Program-made: the position numbers and the translations under genes | From: Chryseobacterium indologenes | GTDB lineage: Bacteria; Bacteroidota; Bacteroidia; Flavobacteriales; Weeksellaceae | Length of the DNA: 64,000 bases | Direction of reading: 5' to 3' | NCBI RefSeq assembly: GCF_018362995.1 | Contig: NZ_CP074372.1 | Coordinates: forward strand, 4,898,001 to 4,962,000 | Shown: positions 16,403 through 26,309 of the stretch, piece after piece | Layout of the letters: each line of letters starts with the position of its first letter | How positions within the stretch are numbered: the stretch's first letter is position 1 | The notes under the pieces: generated by a model | Seen by the model: the letters and a program-made list of their open reading frames with translations, nothing else | Told to the model about the DNA's origin: nothing | Database searches by the model: none

Positions 16403-18850
16403 TTGCAATACGCTCAAATTGTTTTACCACTTAACCTCAAAGGATCTTTTACCTATAAAGTTCCCGAAGAAATGATGTCCGAAATTCAAGCCGGAATGCG
16501 CGTTCTGGTACCATTTGGCGGAAAGAAAATCTATACGGGAATTGTATTTGAGCTTCACGACAACGCGCCGGAAAATTTTACTGCTAAAGAAATTATCAGT
16601 ATGTTAGATGATAAGCCGATTGTTCCTGAAGAACAGATCCGTTTCTGGAACTGGCTTTCGGAGTATTATCTGTGCAGTCTTGGTGAAATTTACAGGTTTT
16701 CATTCCCTTCTTCTTTGAAGCTGGAAAGTGAAACTTATTTAAAATTAAAACCAGGAATTGTAGTTGATTTTGAAAACCTGGATGTCAATGAAATGTACCT
16801 GATTCAGGCACTCGAGGTCCGACAGCTGATTAACCTGACGGATATTGAGGCTTTTATCCCTAAAAAGGATATTATCAAGACCATCAATTCATTGATTGAT
16901 CTTCAGTATATTGAAATTGATGAAAAAATTGCTGAAAAATATAAAGCTAAAGAAGTAGCTTATGTGAGAATTAAGGATGAGGTTTTGGCCAATCAGAATC
17001 TTACGGAAATTCTTTTAAAACTAAACAGAGCCCAAAAACAGAAAGACCTGTTCCTTCTTATTTTGGAAAAACAGACAGAAAATCCAGATGCTCATATCAA
17101 AAAATCTGAGTTGTTTGAGGACGGTTATTTCGGAAGTTCCCATTTCAAACCATTAGCAGACAAAGGTCTTGTGGAGGAATATTACATGCAGAAAGACAGA
17201 ATTGAAAGCTATGAAGGAGAAATTGAAGAGCTGGAAGAACTTTCTGAACAGCAGAAAATTGCTAAATCTGAAATTGATCAAGCTTTTGAAGAAGGAAAAA
17301 ATGTCCTGCTTCATGGGGTAACTTCATCAGGAAAAACACATATTTATTTAGAAAAAATTGAGGAATGTATCAAAGAAGGGAAAAATGTTCTGTTTTTGCT
17401 TCCTGAAATTTCCCTTACCAAACAAATTACGCAGAGATTAGAAAAAAAATATGGCAGGCAGCTAGGTTTTTACCACCAGAAACTGACAGATTTTGAAAGG
17501 GTAGAAGTCTGGAGAAGAATCAGGCAGAATGATATCCGTATTCTGATCGGAACCCGTAATGCATTGTTTTTACCTTATCAGAACCTGGGACTTATTGTGG
17601 TGGATGAAGAGCATGATTCTGCCTACAGACCAAGGGAAGTGACTCCTTATTTCAATGCTAAAGATGCCTCATTGGTTTTGGGCGGATTTTACAATGCGGG
17701 AGTAATCCTTGGATCTGCAACACCTTCTGTCGAAAGCTACTACAGAGCCAGAAAAGATAAAATGAGATATGTTTTCCTGAATGAAAGATTCGGGAATGTG
17801 AATCTGCCGGAATATGAACTGATCAATTTCAAAGAAGCGCTGGATTCTAAAAAAGTTTCCGGAAATTTCTCTTTGAAACTTGTTGAAGAGATTAAGAAGA
17901 CGGTGGATGAAAAAAAACAGGCGATTGTCCTGCACAACCGCCGTGGCTATTCTAATGTCATAGAATGTGAGAGCTGTGGCTATGTCAATTACTGCTCCAA
18001 TTGTGATGTGGTGATGACCTATCACAAGGCAGCCAATGAAATGAAATGCCATTACTGCGGACAAAGAGCTTCAAAACCGAAAACCTGCCCGAAATGCAAT
18101 TCTGAAAAGCTGAACGAAAGAGGAGTAGGTGTAGAGCAGATTCATGAAGAAGTTTCCAAACTGTTTCCGGAAAATGAGGTGGACAGAATGGATGTGGATT
18201 CTATGCGTAAGAAATTTGCCTACGAAAAGCTATATGAAAAGATTGAAGACGGAGAAACAGACATTATCGTAGGAACTCAGATGATTTCCAAAGGACTGGA
18301 TTTTGATCATATTGAACTCGTTACTATTCCCAAAGCGGATTCCTTATTATATGTACAGGATTTCAGAGCAGAAGAAAGAGCCTATCAGCTGATCACACAG
18401 GTTTCAGGAAGAGCCGGAAGGGTTTCCGGAAAAGGAAGAATTCTTATTCAAACCTTTAATCCTGATCATTCTGTATTCCAGCTGATCAAGATGAACAATC
18501 CTGCGAAGATCTATAAATATATCCTTACCGAACGCCAGAAATTCCATTATCCGCCCTTTACGAAGCTTATTATGATTGAAATGAAGCACAGAAAAGAAGA
18601 TAAAGTGGACCGGGCGTCTCAGTTCCTGGGCTCCATTTTAAGAAAATATCTTCCGGAAGATTGTGTTTTAGGTCCTGAAAGAGCTCAGATTGCAAGGCTG
18701 AATAATCTATATCAGTTTCAGATTATGCTTAAGCTTCCCCGTGGGAAAAACTATGAGAAATTCAAAAACCTGGTTTTGATAAGTTTGAAAGAATTTGATG
18801 AAATCACTGCATATCAAAGCATTAAAAAAGATGTTTTTGTTGATTTTTAA
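16403..18850 (+). CDS. priA: Primosomal protein N' / replication restart helicase PriA
   Basis: An 815-residue helicase that reloads the replisome at stalled forks. Order: DNA-binding domain (about 1-110), winged helix, helicase lobe 1 with Walker A GVTSSGKT (about 305-312) and DEEH (about 400-403), zinc-binding region with four CxxC pairs (CESCGYVNYCSNC, CHYCGQ, CPKC; about 522-565), helicase lobe 2 (GTQMISKGLDF, QVSGRAGR) and C-terminal domain. The only good start is a TTG at 16403 giving MQYAQIVLPL, the usual PriA beginning. Monocistronic. Confidence 0.95.
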   Translation: MQYAQIVLPLNLKGSFTYKVPEEMMSEIQAGMRVLVPFGGKKIYTGIVFELHDNAPENFTAKEIISMLDDKPIVPEEQIRFWNWLSEYYLCSLGEIYRFSFPSSLKLESETYLKLKPGIVVDFENLDVNEMYLIQALEVRQLINLTDIEAFIPKKDIIKTINSLIDLQYIEIDEKIAEKYKAKEVAYVRIKDEVLANQNLTEILLKLNRAQKQKDLFLLILEKQTENPDAHIKKSELFEDGYFGSSHFKPLADKGLVEEYYMQKDRIESYEGEIEELEELSEQQKIAKSEIDQAFEEGKNVLLHGVTSSGKTHIYLEKIEECIKEGKNVLFLLPEISLTKQITQRLEKKYGRQLGFYHQKLTDFERVEVWRRIRQNDIRILIGTRNALFLPYQNLGLIVVDEEHDSAYRPREVTPYFNAKDASLVLGGFYNAGVILGSATPSVESYYRARKDKMRYVFLNERFGNVNLPEYELINFKEALDSKKVSGNFSLKLVEEIKKTVDEKKQAIVLHNRRGYSNVIECESCGYVNYCSNCDVVMTYHKAANEMKCHYCGQRASKPKTCPKCNSEKLNERGVGVEQIHEEVSKLFPENEVDRMDVDSMRKKFAYEKLYEKIEDGETDIIVGTQMISKGLDFDHIELVTIPKADSLLYVQDFRAEERAYQLITQVSGRAGRVSGKGRILIQTFNPDHSVFQLIKMNNPAKIYKYILTERQKFHYPPFTKLIMIEMKHRKEDKVDRASQFLGSILRKYLPEDCVLGPERAQIARLNNLYQFQIMLKLPRGKNYEKFKNLVLISLKEFDEITAYQSIKKDVFVDF

Positions 18851-18915
18851 CAATTTTTAACAAACTTTACACTCTTTTATAACGGGTCAGTGGTCTGTTA
18901 TATGACAATAATTTC

Positions 18916-18923
18916 TACTTTTG
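18916..18923 (+). promoter_or_regulatory. -7 box upstream of dacB
   Basis: TACTTTTG fits TAnnTTTG. It lies 88 nt before the dacB start, implying an untranslated leader of roughly 80 nt. No convincing -33 TTG was found. Confidence 0.45.
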
Positions 18924-19011
18924 GACGTTGATTAAGTGTTTGGCTCTTTAATTGAATGATTTAACCTGTCATTTTTTATAGCGTCAAAACTATAGAACAA
19001 AAAGAAGATAG

Positions 19012-20481
19012 ATGGTAAATTTCAGAAAATATATTTCAAGTGCGGCGGTGTTGGCTTCTGGTCTTTTCCTGGCTCAATCTACCGTTTCTACCGTTCTTTA
19101 TTCTCAGAATTATGACAGTCAGAAAAGCAGTTTAAACCTGCCTTCACCCGTTAGTACGATGGTGGAGAAAACTGTTTTGTCAGCAAAAGAACTTGTAGAT
19201 ATTAATGTGAACACAATGATGGCGGATCCTGTGCTGAAAAATGCAAGCTGGGGATTCGTAGTGTACGATCCGAAAACGAAGAAAGTAATCTCTTCGTACA
19301 ATGAAAATACTCCTCTGGTACCTGCTTCTACTACAAAGCTGCTTACAACGGAAACGGCATTAAACCTGCTGGGTGAAAACTACCGTTGGATGACTCAGCT
19401 GGAGTATTCAGGAACTATAGATGAAAATGGAGTTTTAAATGGAAATCTGTATGTCATAGGAAGCGGTGATCCTTCTTTGGGAACAAACAAAGCGGGTGCA
19501 TCATCTTACAGAGACATTATTTCAGATTTCGTGGGCGGAGTTTCAAGAGAGGGAATCAAAAAGGTAAATGGTGATATTATCATTCAGACAGCGCTTTTCA
19601 AAGGCAATATTTCAGTGCTTCCGGAAAATGTTGTATGGCTGGAAAACAATAATTATTATCTGCCTGCAGGAAGTACCCGTGATATCAACCCGGCTAACGA
19701 AAAACTGATTGTCAAAAAAGGGAGTTTCTCAACGGATAAGAAATTTTTCTATGTTTCTCCTTACAATCATCAGATGGTATATGCTGATAAATATGAAGGA
19801 AACGGGGCTTTAACAACCAAAATTCCTGATGCTCCGGCCTATCTTGCCAACTCGTTCAGAACAACATTGGTGAAAAGCGGAATCCCTGTTACCGGAAAAG
19901 TAAGTCCGAAAATGACAGATTCAGCCCCGGAAGGCAGAAAAATGCTTTCAGCTTATAAATCTCCAACTTTAAGTGACATTATTTATTATACCAATCAGCA
20001 CAGTGATAATTCATTGGCAGAAGCTTTATTAAGAACAGTTGGTTATCAGAAAATGGGTGACCAGACTTCAGAATCAGGAAGAATTGTGGTGACAAACCAC
20101 CTGAAGGATGCCGGTTTTGATATGAATGGTCTTAATTATATGGATGGAAGCGGGCTTTCAAGAAGCAATAATGTAACGCCTATTTCTCAGGCGAAATTTC
20201 TAACCTCTTTGATGGATCAGAAATATTACAGATCTTATCTGACTTCTTTACCAATCGGAGGACAATCCGGAACGTTAAAAAGAATGTTCATAGGTGGAGG
20301 TAACGGACAGGTTTTTGCAAAAACAGGAACTTTGAATAAAGTAAAAACATTAGCAGGTTATCTGAAGACAAATTCCGGGAAGACATTGGTGTTTTCTTTA
20401 ATGGTAAATAACTATTCAGGGTCGGTAGATATGGTGAAAAAGAGAATGGAGAAAATTCTTGAACCTGCACTGGATCTTTAA
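19012..20481 (+). CDS. dacB: D-alanyl-D-alanine carboxypeptidase/endopeptidase (PBP4 family)
   Basis: A 489-residue S13-family penicillin-binding protein that trims or opens peptidoglycan cross-links in the periplasm. A signal peptide (about 1-25) precedes the three active-site motifs: SxxK as STTK (Ser106, Lys109), SxN as SDNSLAE (about 330) and KTG as FAKTGTLNK (about 437). The inserted domain between SxxK and SxN typical of PBP4 is present (about 140-300). Flanked by a promoter box at 18916 and a strong terminator at 20510; monocistronic. Confidence 0.95.
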   Translation: MVNFRKYISSAAVLASGLFLAQSTVSTVLYSQNYDSQKSSLNLPSPVSTMVEKTVLSAKELVDINVNTMMADPVLKNASWGFVVYDPKTKKVISSYNENTPLVPASTTKLLTTETALNLLGENYRWMTQLEYSGTIDENGVLNGNLYVIGSGDPSLGTNKAGASSYRDIISDFVGGVSREGIKKVNGDIIIQTALFKGNISVLPENVVWLENNNYYLPAGSTRDINPANEKLIVKKGSFSTDKKFFYVSPYNHQMVYADKYEGNGALTTKIPDAPAYLANSFRTTLVKSGIPVTGKVSPKMTDSAPEGRKMLSAYKSPTLSDIIYYTNQHSDNSLAEALLRTVGYQKMGDQTSESGRIVVTNHLKDAGFDMNGLNYMDGSGLSRSNNVTPISQAKFLTSLMDQKYYRSYLTSLPIGGQSGTLKRMFIGGGNGQVFAKTGTLNKVKTLAGYLKTNSGKTLVFSLMVNNYSGSVDMVKKRMEKILEPALDL

Positions 20482-20509
20482 AAATTTTTTATTTTATATA
20501 TTATAACAG

Positions 20510-20540
20510 CCTTTTAATCATTGATTAAAAGGTTTTTTTT
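20510..20540 (+). terminator. Terminator after dacB
   Basis: CCTTTTAATCA and TGATTAAAAGG form an 11-bp stem with a one-base loop, directly followed by eight T residues. Confidence 0.85.
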
Positions 20541-20564
20541 ATATTTGGTTAAATTTTTCTAAAC

Positions 20565-22493
20565 ATGACAAAATTGTACCTTTTGGTGTTGGGATTTTTA
20601 TTTTCTCAGCAGTTCTATGGCCAGAAGCATGAACAAAACATTGATATGAAAGGATTGATCGAAAAAGAGAAAAAATCCTTTACGCAAAAAATGAATATCG
20701 GGAATACGAATCCCAATACTCTGAATTACGATTTACAGTATCAAAGAATGGATGTTACGCTCAATCCGGCTTCCAATAATATTTCCGGATCGGTAACTTC
20801 TCATTTTAAACCTACTCAGAGTATGGGAAGCATTTATTTTGATCTGACAACTTCTTTAACGGTTTCTCAGGTTAAATATCATGGTAACAACCTTGTTTTC
20901 CAGCAGCTTCCTTCCAACGAAGTGAAAATTGATTTTCAGACTCCGATAGCTGCGAATACGCTGGATTCTCTGACGATTCATTATTCAGGAATGCCGCCTA
21001 GTGCCAATGGTGCCTTTACAACAGCTACGCAGGGCGGAGTCCCGGTACTTTCTACTTTAAATGAACCTTATGGCGCACAGGATTGGTTTCCCACAAAACA
21101 AAGTCTGAATGATAAAATTGAAAGATTCGATTTCAAAATTACAACGCCATCTAATTACAGTGTTGCCGCCAATGGAAAACTTATGTCCGAAACTTTCCCT
21201 ACAGGATCAACCAAGCTTACTTTCTGGAGAACGATGTATCCTACACCGGCTTATCTTATCGCATTGTCTATTACCAACTTTGTCAAGCTTACTGATACCA
21301 TCGGAAACCCTCCGTTTCCTTTTGTCAACTATATTTATCCGTCTACGAATTCAAATGCTACCAGCATAGCCAATATTAACTGGACAAAGCAGGTGATGGA
21401 TACTTTTGAAACCTATTTTGGTTCTTATCCTTTCCGTAATGAAAAATACGGCCACATGGAATTTATGTACGGAGGAGGTATGGAGCATCAGACGATGTCT
21501 TCCATGGGAGGCTGGAGCAAACAGTTGATTGCCCATGAGCTTACTCATCAGTGGTTTGGTGATAAAGTAACCTGCGGTGCATGGAATGATATCTGGTTGA
21601 ATGAAGGTTTTGCAACTTTCGGAGAACATGTTGCCAATGAAAAGTTACTGATGACCAATACTGAGTTCCTTAATTATCTGCAAGGTCAATCCAATTATAT
21701 TACAGCAAGTACAACGGGAACTGTATATGTGCCAGACAGCGGACTTTCCAGCATCAATAGAATATTTGACAGCAGACTGTCTTATTCTAAAGGTGGATAT
21801 GTACTGAGAATGCTGAAATGGATTTTAGGTGATGCTGCATTTTATCAAGCTCTTAAAGATTATCATGCAAGACCGAATTTAGCCTACAGCTATGCTCGTA
21901 CCGCAGATTTTAATGCTTCTCTGCTTCAGTCTACCGGAACAGATTTTACAGGATTTTTTAATGACTGGGTGTATGGGGAAGGATATCCTACGTATACTAT
22001 AAAATGGATGCAGGGTGGTAATCAGGCTTTATTTAAAGTTTCTCAGACCCAAAGCAGTTCTGCAGTGAGTTTTTTCGAAATGCCTTTACCTATAAAAGTA
22101 ACCGGAACTTCAGGACAAACGGCTTATCTGGTCCTTAACAATACTTCCAATAACCAAAGTTTTTTAGAATCTGTGACATTCCCTATTGCAAGTGTTCAGT
22201 TCAATTATGAGTACCAGATTCTGGAGAAAAACTCTACCGTTACTCAGGATAATACTTTAAGTGTTTCCTCTGTTGAGAAAGAAAGCTTTGGACTCTATCC
22301 AAATCCTGCAAAAAATGAAATTAACTTGAAAGGTATCAACAGAGCTGCAGATTTTACGATTCATGCAGTAGATGGGAAACTGGTAGTAAAAGGAACTTAT
22401 CAGCCAGGCAAAGCGATCGGAATTTCAGAATTGGTTCCGGGAACTTATTTCATTACCATTGATGAAAAAAGCATCAAATTCATTAAACATTAA
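20565..22493 (+). CDS. T9SS-secreted M1 family (gluzincin) aminopeptidase
   Basis: A 642-residue secreted zinc peptidase. A signal peptide ends near FYGQ, followed by the N-terminal beta saddle and a catalytic domain with GGGMEHQ (the GxMEN-type amino-terminus-binding loop) and HELTHQ (His324, Glu325, His328) plus the third ligand Glu347 in WLNEGF, exactly the HEXXH-X18-E spacing. The last 80 or so residues (FGLYPNPAKNEINL ... VPGTYFITI ... SIKFIKH) are a type A T9SS sorting domain, so the enzyme is exported across the outer membrane. Monocistronic, between two hairpin terminators. Confidence 0.95.
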   Translation: MTKLYLLVLGFLFSQQFYGQKHEQNIDMKGLIEKEKKSFTQKMNIGNTNPNTLNYDLQYQRMDVTLNPASNNISGSVTSHFKPTQSMGSIYFDLTTSLTVSQVKYHGNNLVFQQLPSNEVKIDFQTPIAANTLDSLTIHYSGMPPSANGAFTTATQGGVPVLSTLNEPYGAQDWFPTKQSLNDKIERFDFKITTPSNYSVAANGKLMSETFPTGSTKLTFWRTMYPTPAYLIALSITNFVKLTDTIGNPPFPFVNYIYPSTNSNATSIANINWTKQVMDTFETYFGSYPFRNEKYGHMEFMYGGGMEHQTMSSMGGWSKQLIAHELTHQWFGDKVTCGAWNDIWLNEGFATFGEHVANEKLLMTNTEFLNYLQGQSNYITASTTGTVYVPDSGLSSINRIFDSRLSYSKGGYVLRMLKWILGDAAFYQALKDYHARPNLAYSYARTADFNASLLQSTGTDFTGFFNDWVYGEGYPTYTIKWMQGGNQALFKVSQTQSSSAVSFFEMPLPIKVTGTSGQTAYLVLNNTSNNQSFLESVTFPIASVQFNYEYQILEKNSTVTQDNTLSVSSVEKESFGLYPNPAKNEINLKGINRAADFTIHAVDGKLVVKGTYQPGKAIGISELVPGTYFITIDEKSIKFIKH

Positions 22494-22553
22494 AATTTAA
22501 GACTCTAAAATATCAATACATATTTTACTTATCATTACCGATAAAAATAACAG

Positions 22554-22577
22554 GAAGCTTTCAGATCTGAAAGCTTC
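22554..22577. terminator. Palindromic bidirectional terminator overlapping a stop codon
   Basis: A perfect 24-bp palindrome (GAAGCTTTCAGA and its inverse) followed by a T-rich run. It lies after the M1 peptidase and contains the stop and last codons (S-F-Q-I-stop) of the minus-strand cupin gene, so the two convergent genes share one terminator. Confidence 0.8.
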
Positions 22578-23439
22578 TTTGTTTTCTGGCAGCTTTAGCC
22601 CCTCTCTTCCGGGCTATTTTTACTTTATATCCAAACCATCTTTCTTTAAACAGTTTTCGCATGAGGTTGTCAAAATGTCTTGTGATGACCAGGTTCTTGA
22701 ATCCTCTCCATTTCTCAAGAGGACTTGAAGGTAAGGCTCTCACCGAGATGGAATAGCCTTCCGTATCATACTGAATATAGTGCCACCATCCGGAAGGAAT
22801 ATAAAGGGTTTCACCAGGGTGAATCACTGCTTCATAGCCGTTTAAATAGAGTAGTGCAGGATATTTTCTGTAGTCTGGGTTTTTAATTTGGGCAAGACTG
22901 TGGAAGTTATATGGCAGCTTATACATAAAATCAGACTGTTCCCAGGGAAAAAGCCAGATTCTTTTGATTCCCTGAAACTGGGTAATGAAAACGTGTGACA
23001 TATCAATGTCAATATGATTTCTGGTAACAGAACCTTCCCCTCCAAAAAACATAAAAGGAAGCCATTTTAGTATTTTACCATTTGTAACATCATTGTAGAT
23101 AAGATCGTTTTTAAGTTCAGGTTTTATTTTTAATAAATTAAACAAAAAAAGGCGGTGTTCAGTAGGGGTGGACTGTATAAGATCGAGATATTCTGAAAAT
23201 GTACTTTGTGCTATAGGATCACTTGCGACTCTGTCAAGAGAATCAAGCTCGCTGCCATAAATATTTACCTTGTGATCTCCTGCAATTTCTTTGAAATATT
23301 CATAATTCCATTTTTTGAAGGCAGGGCTTTCCGGATGTATAAAATCTTCAATAATAATTGGAATTCTCGGCTTCATATGGTCCTTAATAAAGGTTTCTGA
23401 ATGGATGGTCTTTATTTTTTGTACCGGCTTTAATCTCAT
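22561..23439 (-). CDS. Cupin-like/JmjC domain protein (putative Fe(II)/2-oxoglutarate oxygenase)
   Basis: A 292-residue cytoplasmic protein of the cupin_8/JmjC type. The facial triad is visible as NHIDIDMSH (His and Asp) and the distal His in IPSGWWHYIQY; the cosubstrate-side Lys in GIKRIWLFPWEQS and RPG-like segments fit FIH-type hydroxylases. Such enzymes hydroxylate ribosomal or other proteins; the target here is unknown. The C-terminus is strongly basic (KIARKRGAKAARKQRS), which could contact RNA. Its stop lies inside a shared palindromic terminator. Divergent from kbl. Confidence 0.85.
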   Translation of the reverse strand: MRLKPVQKIKTIHSETFIKDHMKPRIPIIIEDFIHPESPAFKKWNYEYFKEIAGDHKVNIYGSELDSLDRVASDPIAQSTFSEYLDLIQSTPTEHRLFLFNLLKIKPELKNDLIYNDVTNGKILKWLPFMFFGGEGSVTRNHIDIDMSHVFITQFQGIKRIWLFPWEQSDFMYKLPYNFHSLAQIKNPDYRKYPALLYLNGYEAVIHPGETLYIPSGWWHYIQYDTEGYSISVRALPSSPLEKWRGFKNLVITRHFDNLMRKLFKERWFGYKVKIARKRGAKAARKQRSFQI

Positions 23440-23597
23440 GCTCTCAAATTTTAAACAAATATAAATATTATCCCACTAAATTTATAGACTAATAATGTTA
23501 AAACTGAAACCTGAATTGATTTTTTAGAATTAAACATATAAAAGGTTTTATTTTACTGCCTTTTTAGTAAATTAGCACATCTAAAAAATTACTAAAA

Positions 23598-24794
23598 ATG
23601 ATCTCTGAAAAATACCTTCAACATTTACAGAACGAACTTCAGAATATTGAGAATGACGGACTTTACAAAAGAGAAAGAATCATCACTTCTCAGCAAAGTA
23701 CAGAAATAGAAGCTAACGGAAAAAAGCTTTTGAACTTCTGTGCTAATAATTATCTGGGATTATCCAACCACCCGGAAGTAATGAAAGCGTCTCAGGAAAT
23801 GATTCAATCTCATGGATACGGGATGTCATCTGTACGTTTTATCTGTGGGACACAGGATATTCACAAGGATTTGGAGAAAAAAATCGCTGACTTTTTAGGT
23901 CTTGAAGATACCATTCTTTATGCGGCAGCATTTGATGCAAACGGTGGGGTTTTTGAACCTTTGTTTACTGAAGAGGATGCTATTATTTCAGATGAACTGA
24001 ATCATGCTTCTATTATTGACGGTGTTCGTCTTTGTAAAGCAGCGAGATACAGATATAAAAACAATAATATGGCGGATCTGGAAGCTCAACTGATTGCAGC
24101 TTCTGAAAAGAACCACCGTTTCAAAATTATCGTAACAGACGGAGTATTCTCAATGGACGGTATTGTTGCAGATCTGAAAGGAGTGTGTGACCTTGCTGAT
24201 AAATATGATGCTTTGGTAATGGTAGATGATTCTCACGCAACAGGTTTCATCGGAAAAACAGGCCGTGGAACTCACGAAGCCAATGAAGTAATGGGTAGAG
24301 TGGATATCATCACTTCTACTTTAGGAAAAGCATTAGGAGGTGCTTTAGGAGGTTTTACTTCCGGTAAAAAAGAGATCATTGATATGCTGAGACAGCGTTC
24401 AAGGCCTTATTTGTTCTCGAACTCTCTGGCACCTGGGATCGTAGGAGCTGCTTTGAAAGTATTGGATATGATTTCTGATAATACTTCTCTTCGTGATCAG
24501 GTAATGGAAAATGCAGAATATTTCAGAACCGAAATGAAAGCGAAAGGTTTTGATATTCCTGACGGTGATGCTGCTATTGTTCCGGTAATGCTTTACGATG
24601 CACCTCTTTCTCAGAAAATGGCTGAAAAGCTTATGGATGAAGGAATCTATGTAATCGGATTCTTCTATCCTGTAGTACCGAAAGGAAAAGCCAGAATCAG
24701 AGTACAGTTATCTGCTGCTCATACTAAAGAACATTTGGATAAAGCAATTGCTGCTTTTGAAAAAGTTGGAAAAGAATTAGGAGTGATTTCTTAA
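23598..24794 (+). CDS. kbl: Glycine C-acetyltransferase (2-amino-3-ketobutyrate CoA ligase)
   Basis: A 398-residue PLP enzyme of the alpha-oxoamine synthase family that splits 2-amino-3-oxobutyrate, formed from threonine, into glycine and acetyl-CoA. Seen: [40 protein letters not shown] and the PLP lysine in [14 protein letters not shown]. Kbl and related BioF/SPT enzymes share these; the ICGTQDIH segment and overall length favour Kbl. No tdh gene is adjacent. A strong GC-rich terminator follows. Confidence 0.93.
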   Translation: MISEKYLQHLQNELQNIENDGLYKRERIITSQQSTEIEANGKKLLNFCANNYLGLSNHPEVMKASQEMIQSHGYGMSSVRFICGTQDIHKDLEKKIADFLGLEDTILYAAAFDANGGVFEPLFTEEDAIISDELNHASIIDGVRLCKAARYRYKNNNMADLEAQLIAASEKNHRFKIIVTDGVFSMDGIVADLKGVCDLADKYDALVMVDDSHATGFIGKTGRGTHEANEVMGRVDIITSTLGKALGGALGGFTSGKKEIIDMLRQRSRPYLFSNSLAPGIVGAALKVLDMISDNTSLRDQVMENAEYFRTEMKAKGFDIPDGDAAIVPVMLYDAPLSQKMAEKLMDEGIYVIGFFYPVVPKGKARIRVQLSAAHTKEHLDKAIAAFEKVGKELGVIS

Positions 24795-24828
24795 TCATTA
24801 CGTTGATTAAAATAATGGAAATATAATG

Positions 24829-24870
24829 TTCGGCTCGGGCAGCTTTGCTGCCCCGAGCCGAATTATTTTT
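24829..24870 (+). terminator. GC-rich terminator after kbl
   Basis: A long stem TTCGGCTCGGG(C)AGC / GCTGCCCCGAGCCGAA with a short loop (24829-24862) is followed by a T-rich tail. It is the strongest hairpin in the window by eye. Confidence 0.88.
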
Positions 24871-24941
24871 TATATAAAACGGTTTTTACTTATATTTTCC
24901 TGATCAAAAGAAATTTATTTTTAACAATTATATAATAAGCT

Positions 24942-24949
24942 TATCTTTG
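24942..24949 (+). promoter_or_regulatory. -7 box upstream of hemJ
   Basis: TATCTTTG matches TAnnTTTG exactly and lies 17 nt before the hemJ start codon, implying a short leader. Confidence 0.6.
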
Positions 24950-24966
24950 CTGTTAATTTTTTCTGA

Positions 24967-25518
24967 ATGCTTTATACAATAATCAAAGCGCTGCACATTA
25001 TTTTTATGGTAAGCTATTTTGCGGGAATTTTTTATCTCGTGAGGATTTTCGTTTACTATAAAGACACCGATGAATTTCCTGAAGAGAAAAAGAAAATTCT
25101 TAGAGAGCAGTACACCTTTATGGCCAGAAGACTGTGGAATATTATCACAGTTCCTGCCGGGGTAATCATGGCAGTATGTGGATTGGTCATGATCTTTTTA
25201 AATCCTGGCCTGATGAAAATGGGATGGTTTCACTTAAAACTAACATTCCTTATCGGGCTTGCCATTTACCATTACTGGTGCTGGAAAAAAGTCCTTCATT
25301 TAAAAGAATTACATGGTGGTACACTGCCGATTGCCAATATCAAACTGAGACAGGCGAATGAAATTGCAACATTCATTCTGTTTCTGGTTGTGTTTACCGT
25401 TATATTAAAATCAATGGTGATCGAATACTGGTGGCAATTAATTGCAGGATTTTTCGTTCTTGTATTTCTGATCATGATGACTGTGAAACTGGTTAATAAA
25501 AATAAAAAAAACAAATAA
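24967..25518 (+). CDS. hemJ: HemJ-type protoporphyrinogen IX oxidase (CopD/UPF0093 family)
   Basis: A 183-residue inner-membrane protein with five hydrophobic segments. The N-terminal KALHIIFMVSYFAGIFYLVRIFVY carries the conserved His of HemJ (shown here as its central part ALHI), followed by RRLWNIITVPAG and GWFHLKLTFLIGL with the conserved His/Lys. HemJ oxidises protoporphyrinogen IX to protoporphyrin IX late in heme synthesis. A CopD-like label is possible since the families overlap, but length and motifs favour HemJ. Own promoter; gldF follows after 58 nt. Confidence 0.85.
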   Translation: MLYTIIKALHIIFMVSYFAGIFYLVRIFVYYKDTDEFPEEKKKILREQYTFMARRLWNIITVPAGVIMAVCGLVMIFLNPGLMKMGWFHLKLTFLIGLAIYHYWCWKKVLHLKELHGGTLPIANIKLRQANEIATFILFLVVFTVILKSMVIEYWWQLIAGFFVLVFLIMMTVKLVNKNKKNK

Positions 25519-25576
25519 TTGTAGAGTAGGACGTGTGTCTTAAACATTCATCCTTTTTACATCTTACAAAAAAACT

Positions 25577-26305
25577 ATGATTGCAATTTTAAAGAAAGAA
25601 CTTTGGAGTTACTTTGGAAACTGGAGTGCATGGGTGATCATTGCCGCTTTCAGTTTGATCGCAACTCTTTTCCTGTTCTTTTTCGACAACGATTCTAATA
25701 TTTTTGAGATCGGAATGGCCTCGCTTCAGAGTTATTTCGTATTGGTTCCATGGCTGCTGATGTTTATCATTCCGGCCCTTTCTATGAAAACTTTTGCGGA
25801 AGAACAGCAGACAGGAACATTAAACTGGCTTTTTTCACAGCCGTTAAAGGTTTCTGATCTCGTAACCGGGAAATTCCTTTCTGTATGGATTGTTGGGGTT
25901 TTATGCCTTATTCCTTCACTTATTTACCTTTATACAGTATATGTGTTGGGAGTTCCTGCTGGAAATATTGATCTGGGAATGACCTTTGGAAGTTACTTTG
26001 GACTGATTATTTTAATTGCGGCATTTGCCGCCGTGGGAATTTTGGCTTCTTCATTGTCACAGAATCAGATTATGGCTTATCTGTTGGGCGTTTTCATGTG
26101 CTTCATTATGTATTTTGGAATCGAGCAATTAGCAAGCTATAAACTTTTGGGAGGAGCAGATTTTATCCTTCAGAATATAGGTTTCTATCAGCATTTCTTA
26201 GGCTTTACAAGAGGGCTTATTGATTTTAAAGATGTAGCGTATTTTGTTCTTGTCATTGGTGCTTCATTAGTATTGTCCAATCATTTTATAAACAAAAAGA
26301 AGTAG
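25577..26305 (+). CDS. gldF: Gliding motility ABC transporter permease GldF
   Basis: A 242-residue ABC-2 type permease with six hydrophobic segments. PWLLMFIIPALSMKTFAEEQQTGTLNWLFSQPL is the characteristic region between helices 2 and 3 (shown in parts here: FAEEQQTGTL). It pairs with GldG encoded 4 nt downstream, and with the GldA ATPase, which is not in this window. In Flavobacterium johnsoniae GldAFG is needed for gliding; many Chryseobacterium keep the genes though non-motile. Confidence 0.93.
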   Translation: MIAILKKELWSYFGNWSAWVIIAAFSLIATLFLFFFDNDSNIFEIGMASLQSYFVLVPWLLMFIIPALSMKTFAEEQQTGTLNWLFSQPLKVSDLVTGKFLSVWIVGVLCLIPSLIYLYTVYVLGVPAGNIDLGMTFGSYFGLIILIAAFAAVGILASSLSQNQIMAYLLGVFMCFIMYFGIEQLASYKLLGGADFILQNIGFYQHFLGFTRGLIDFKDVAYFVLVIGASLVLSNHFINKKK

Positions 26306-26309
26306 AATT

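Noticed and set aside
17669..18064. 131-codon minus-strand frame inside priA
   Set aside because: Antisense shadow of the conserved helicase and zinc region.
24829..24862. Possible riboswitch or small RNA from the GC-rich hairpin after kbl
   Set aside because: A single compact stem with a T-rich tail directly after a stop codon is fully explained as an intrinsic terminator.
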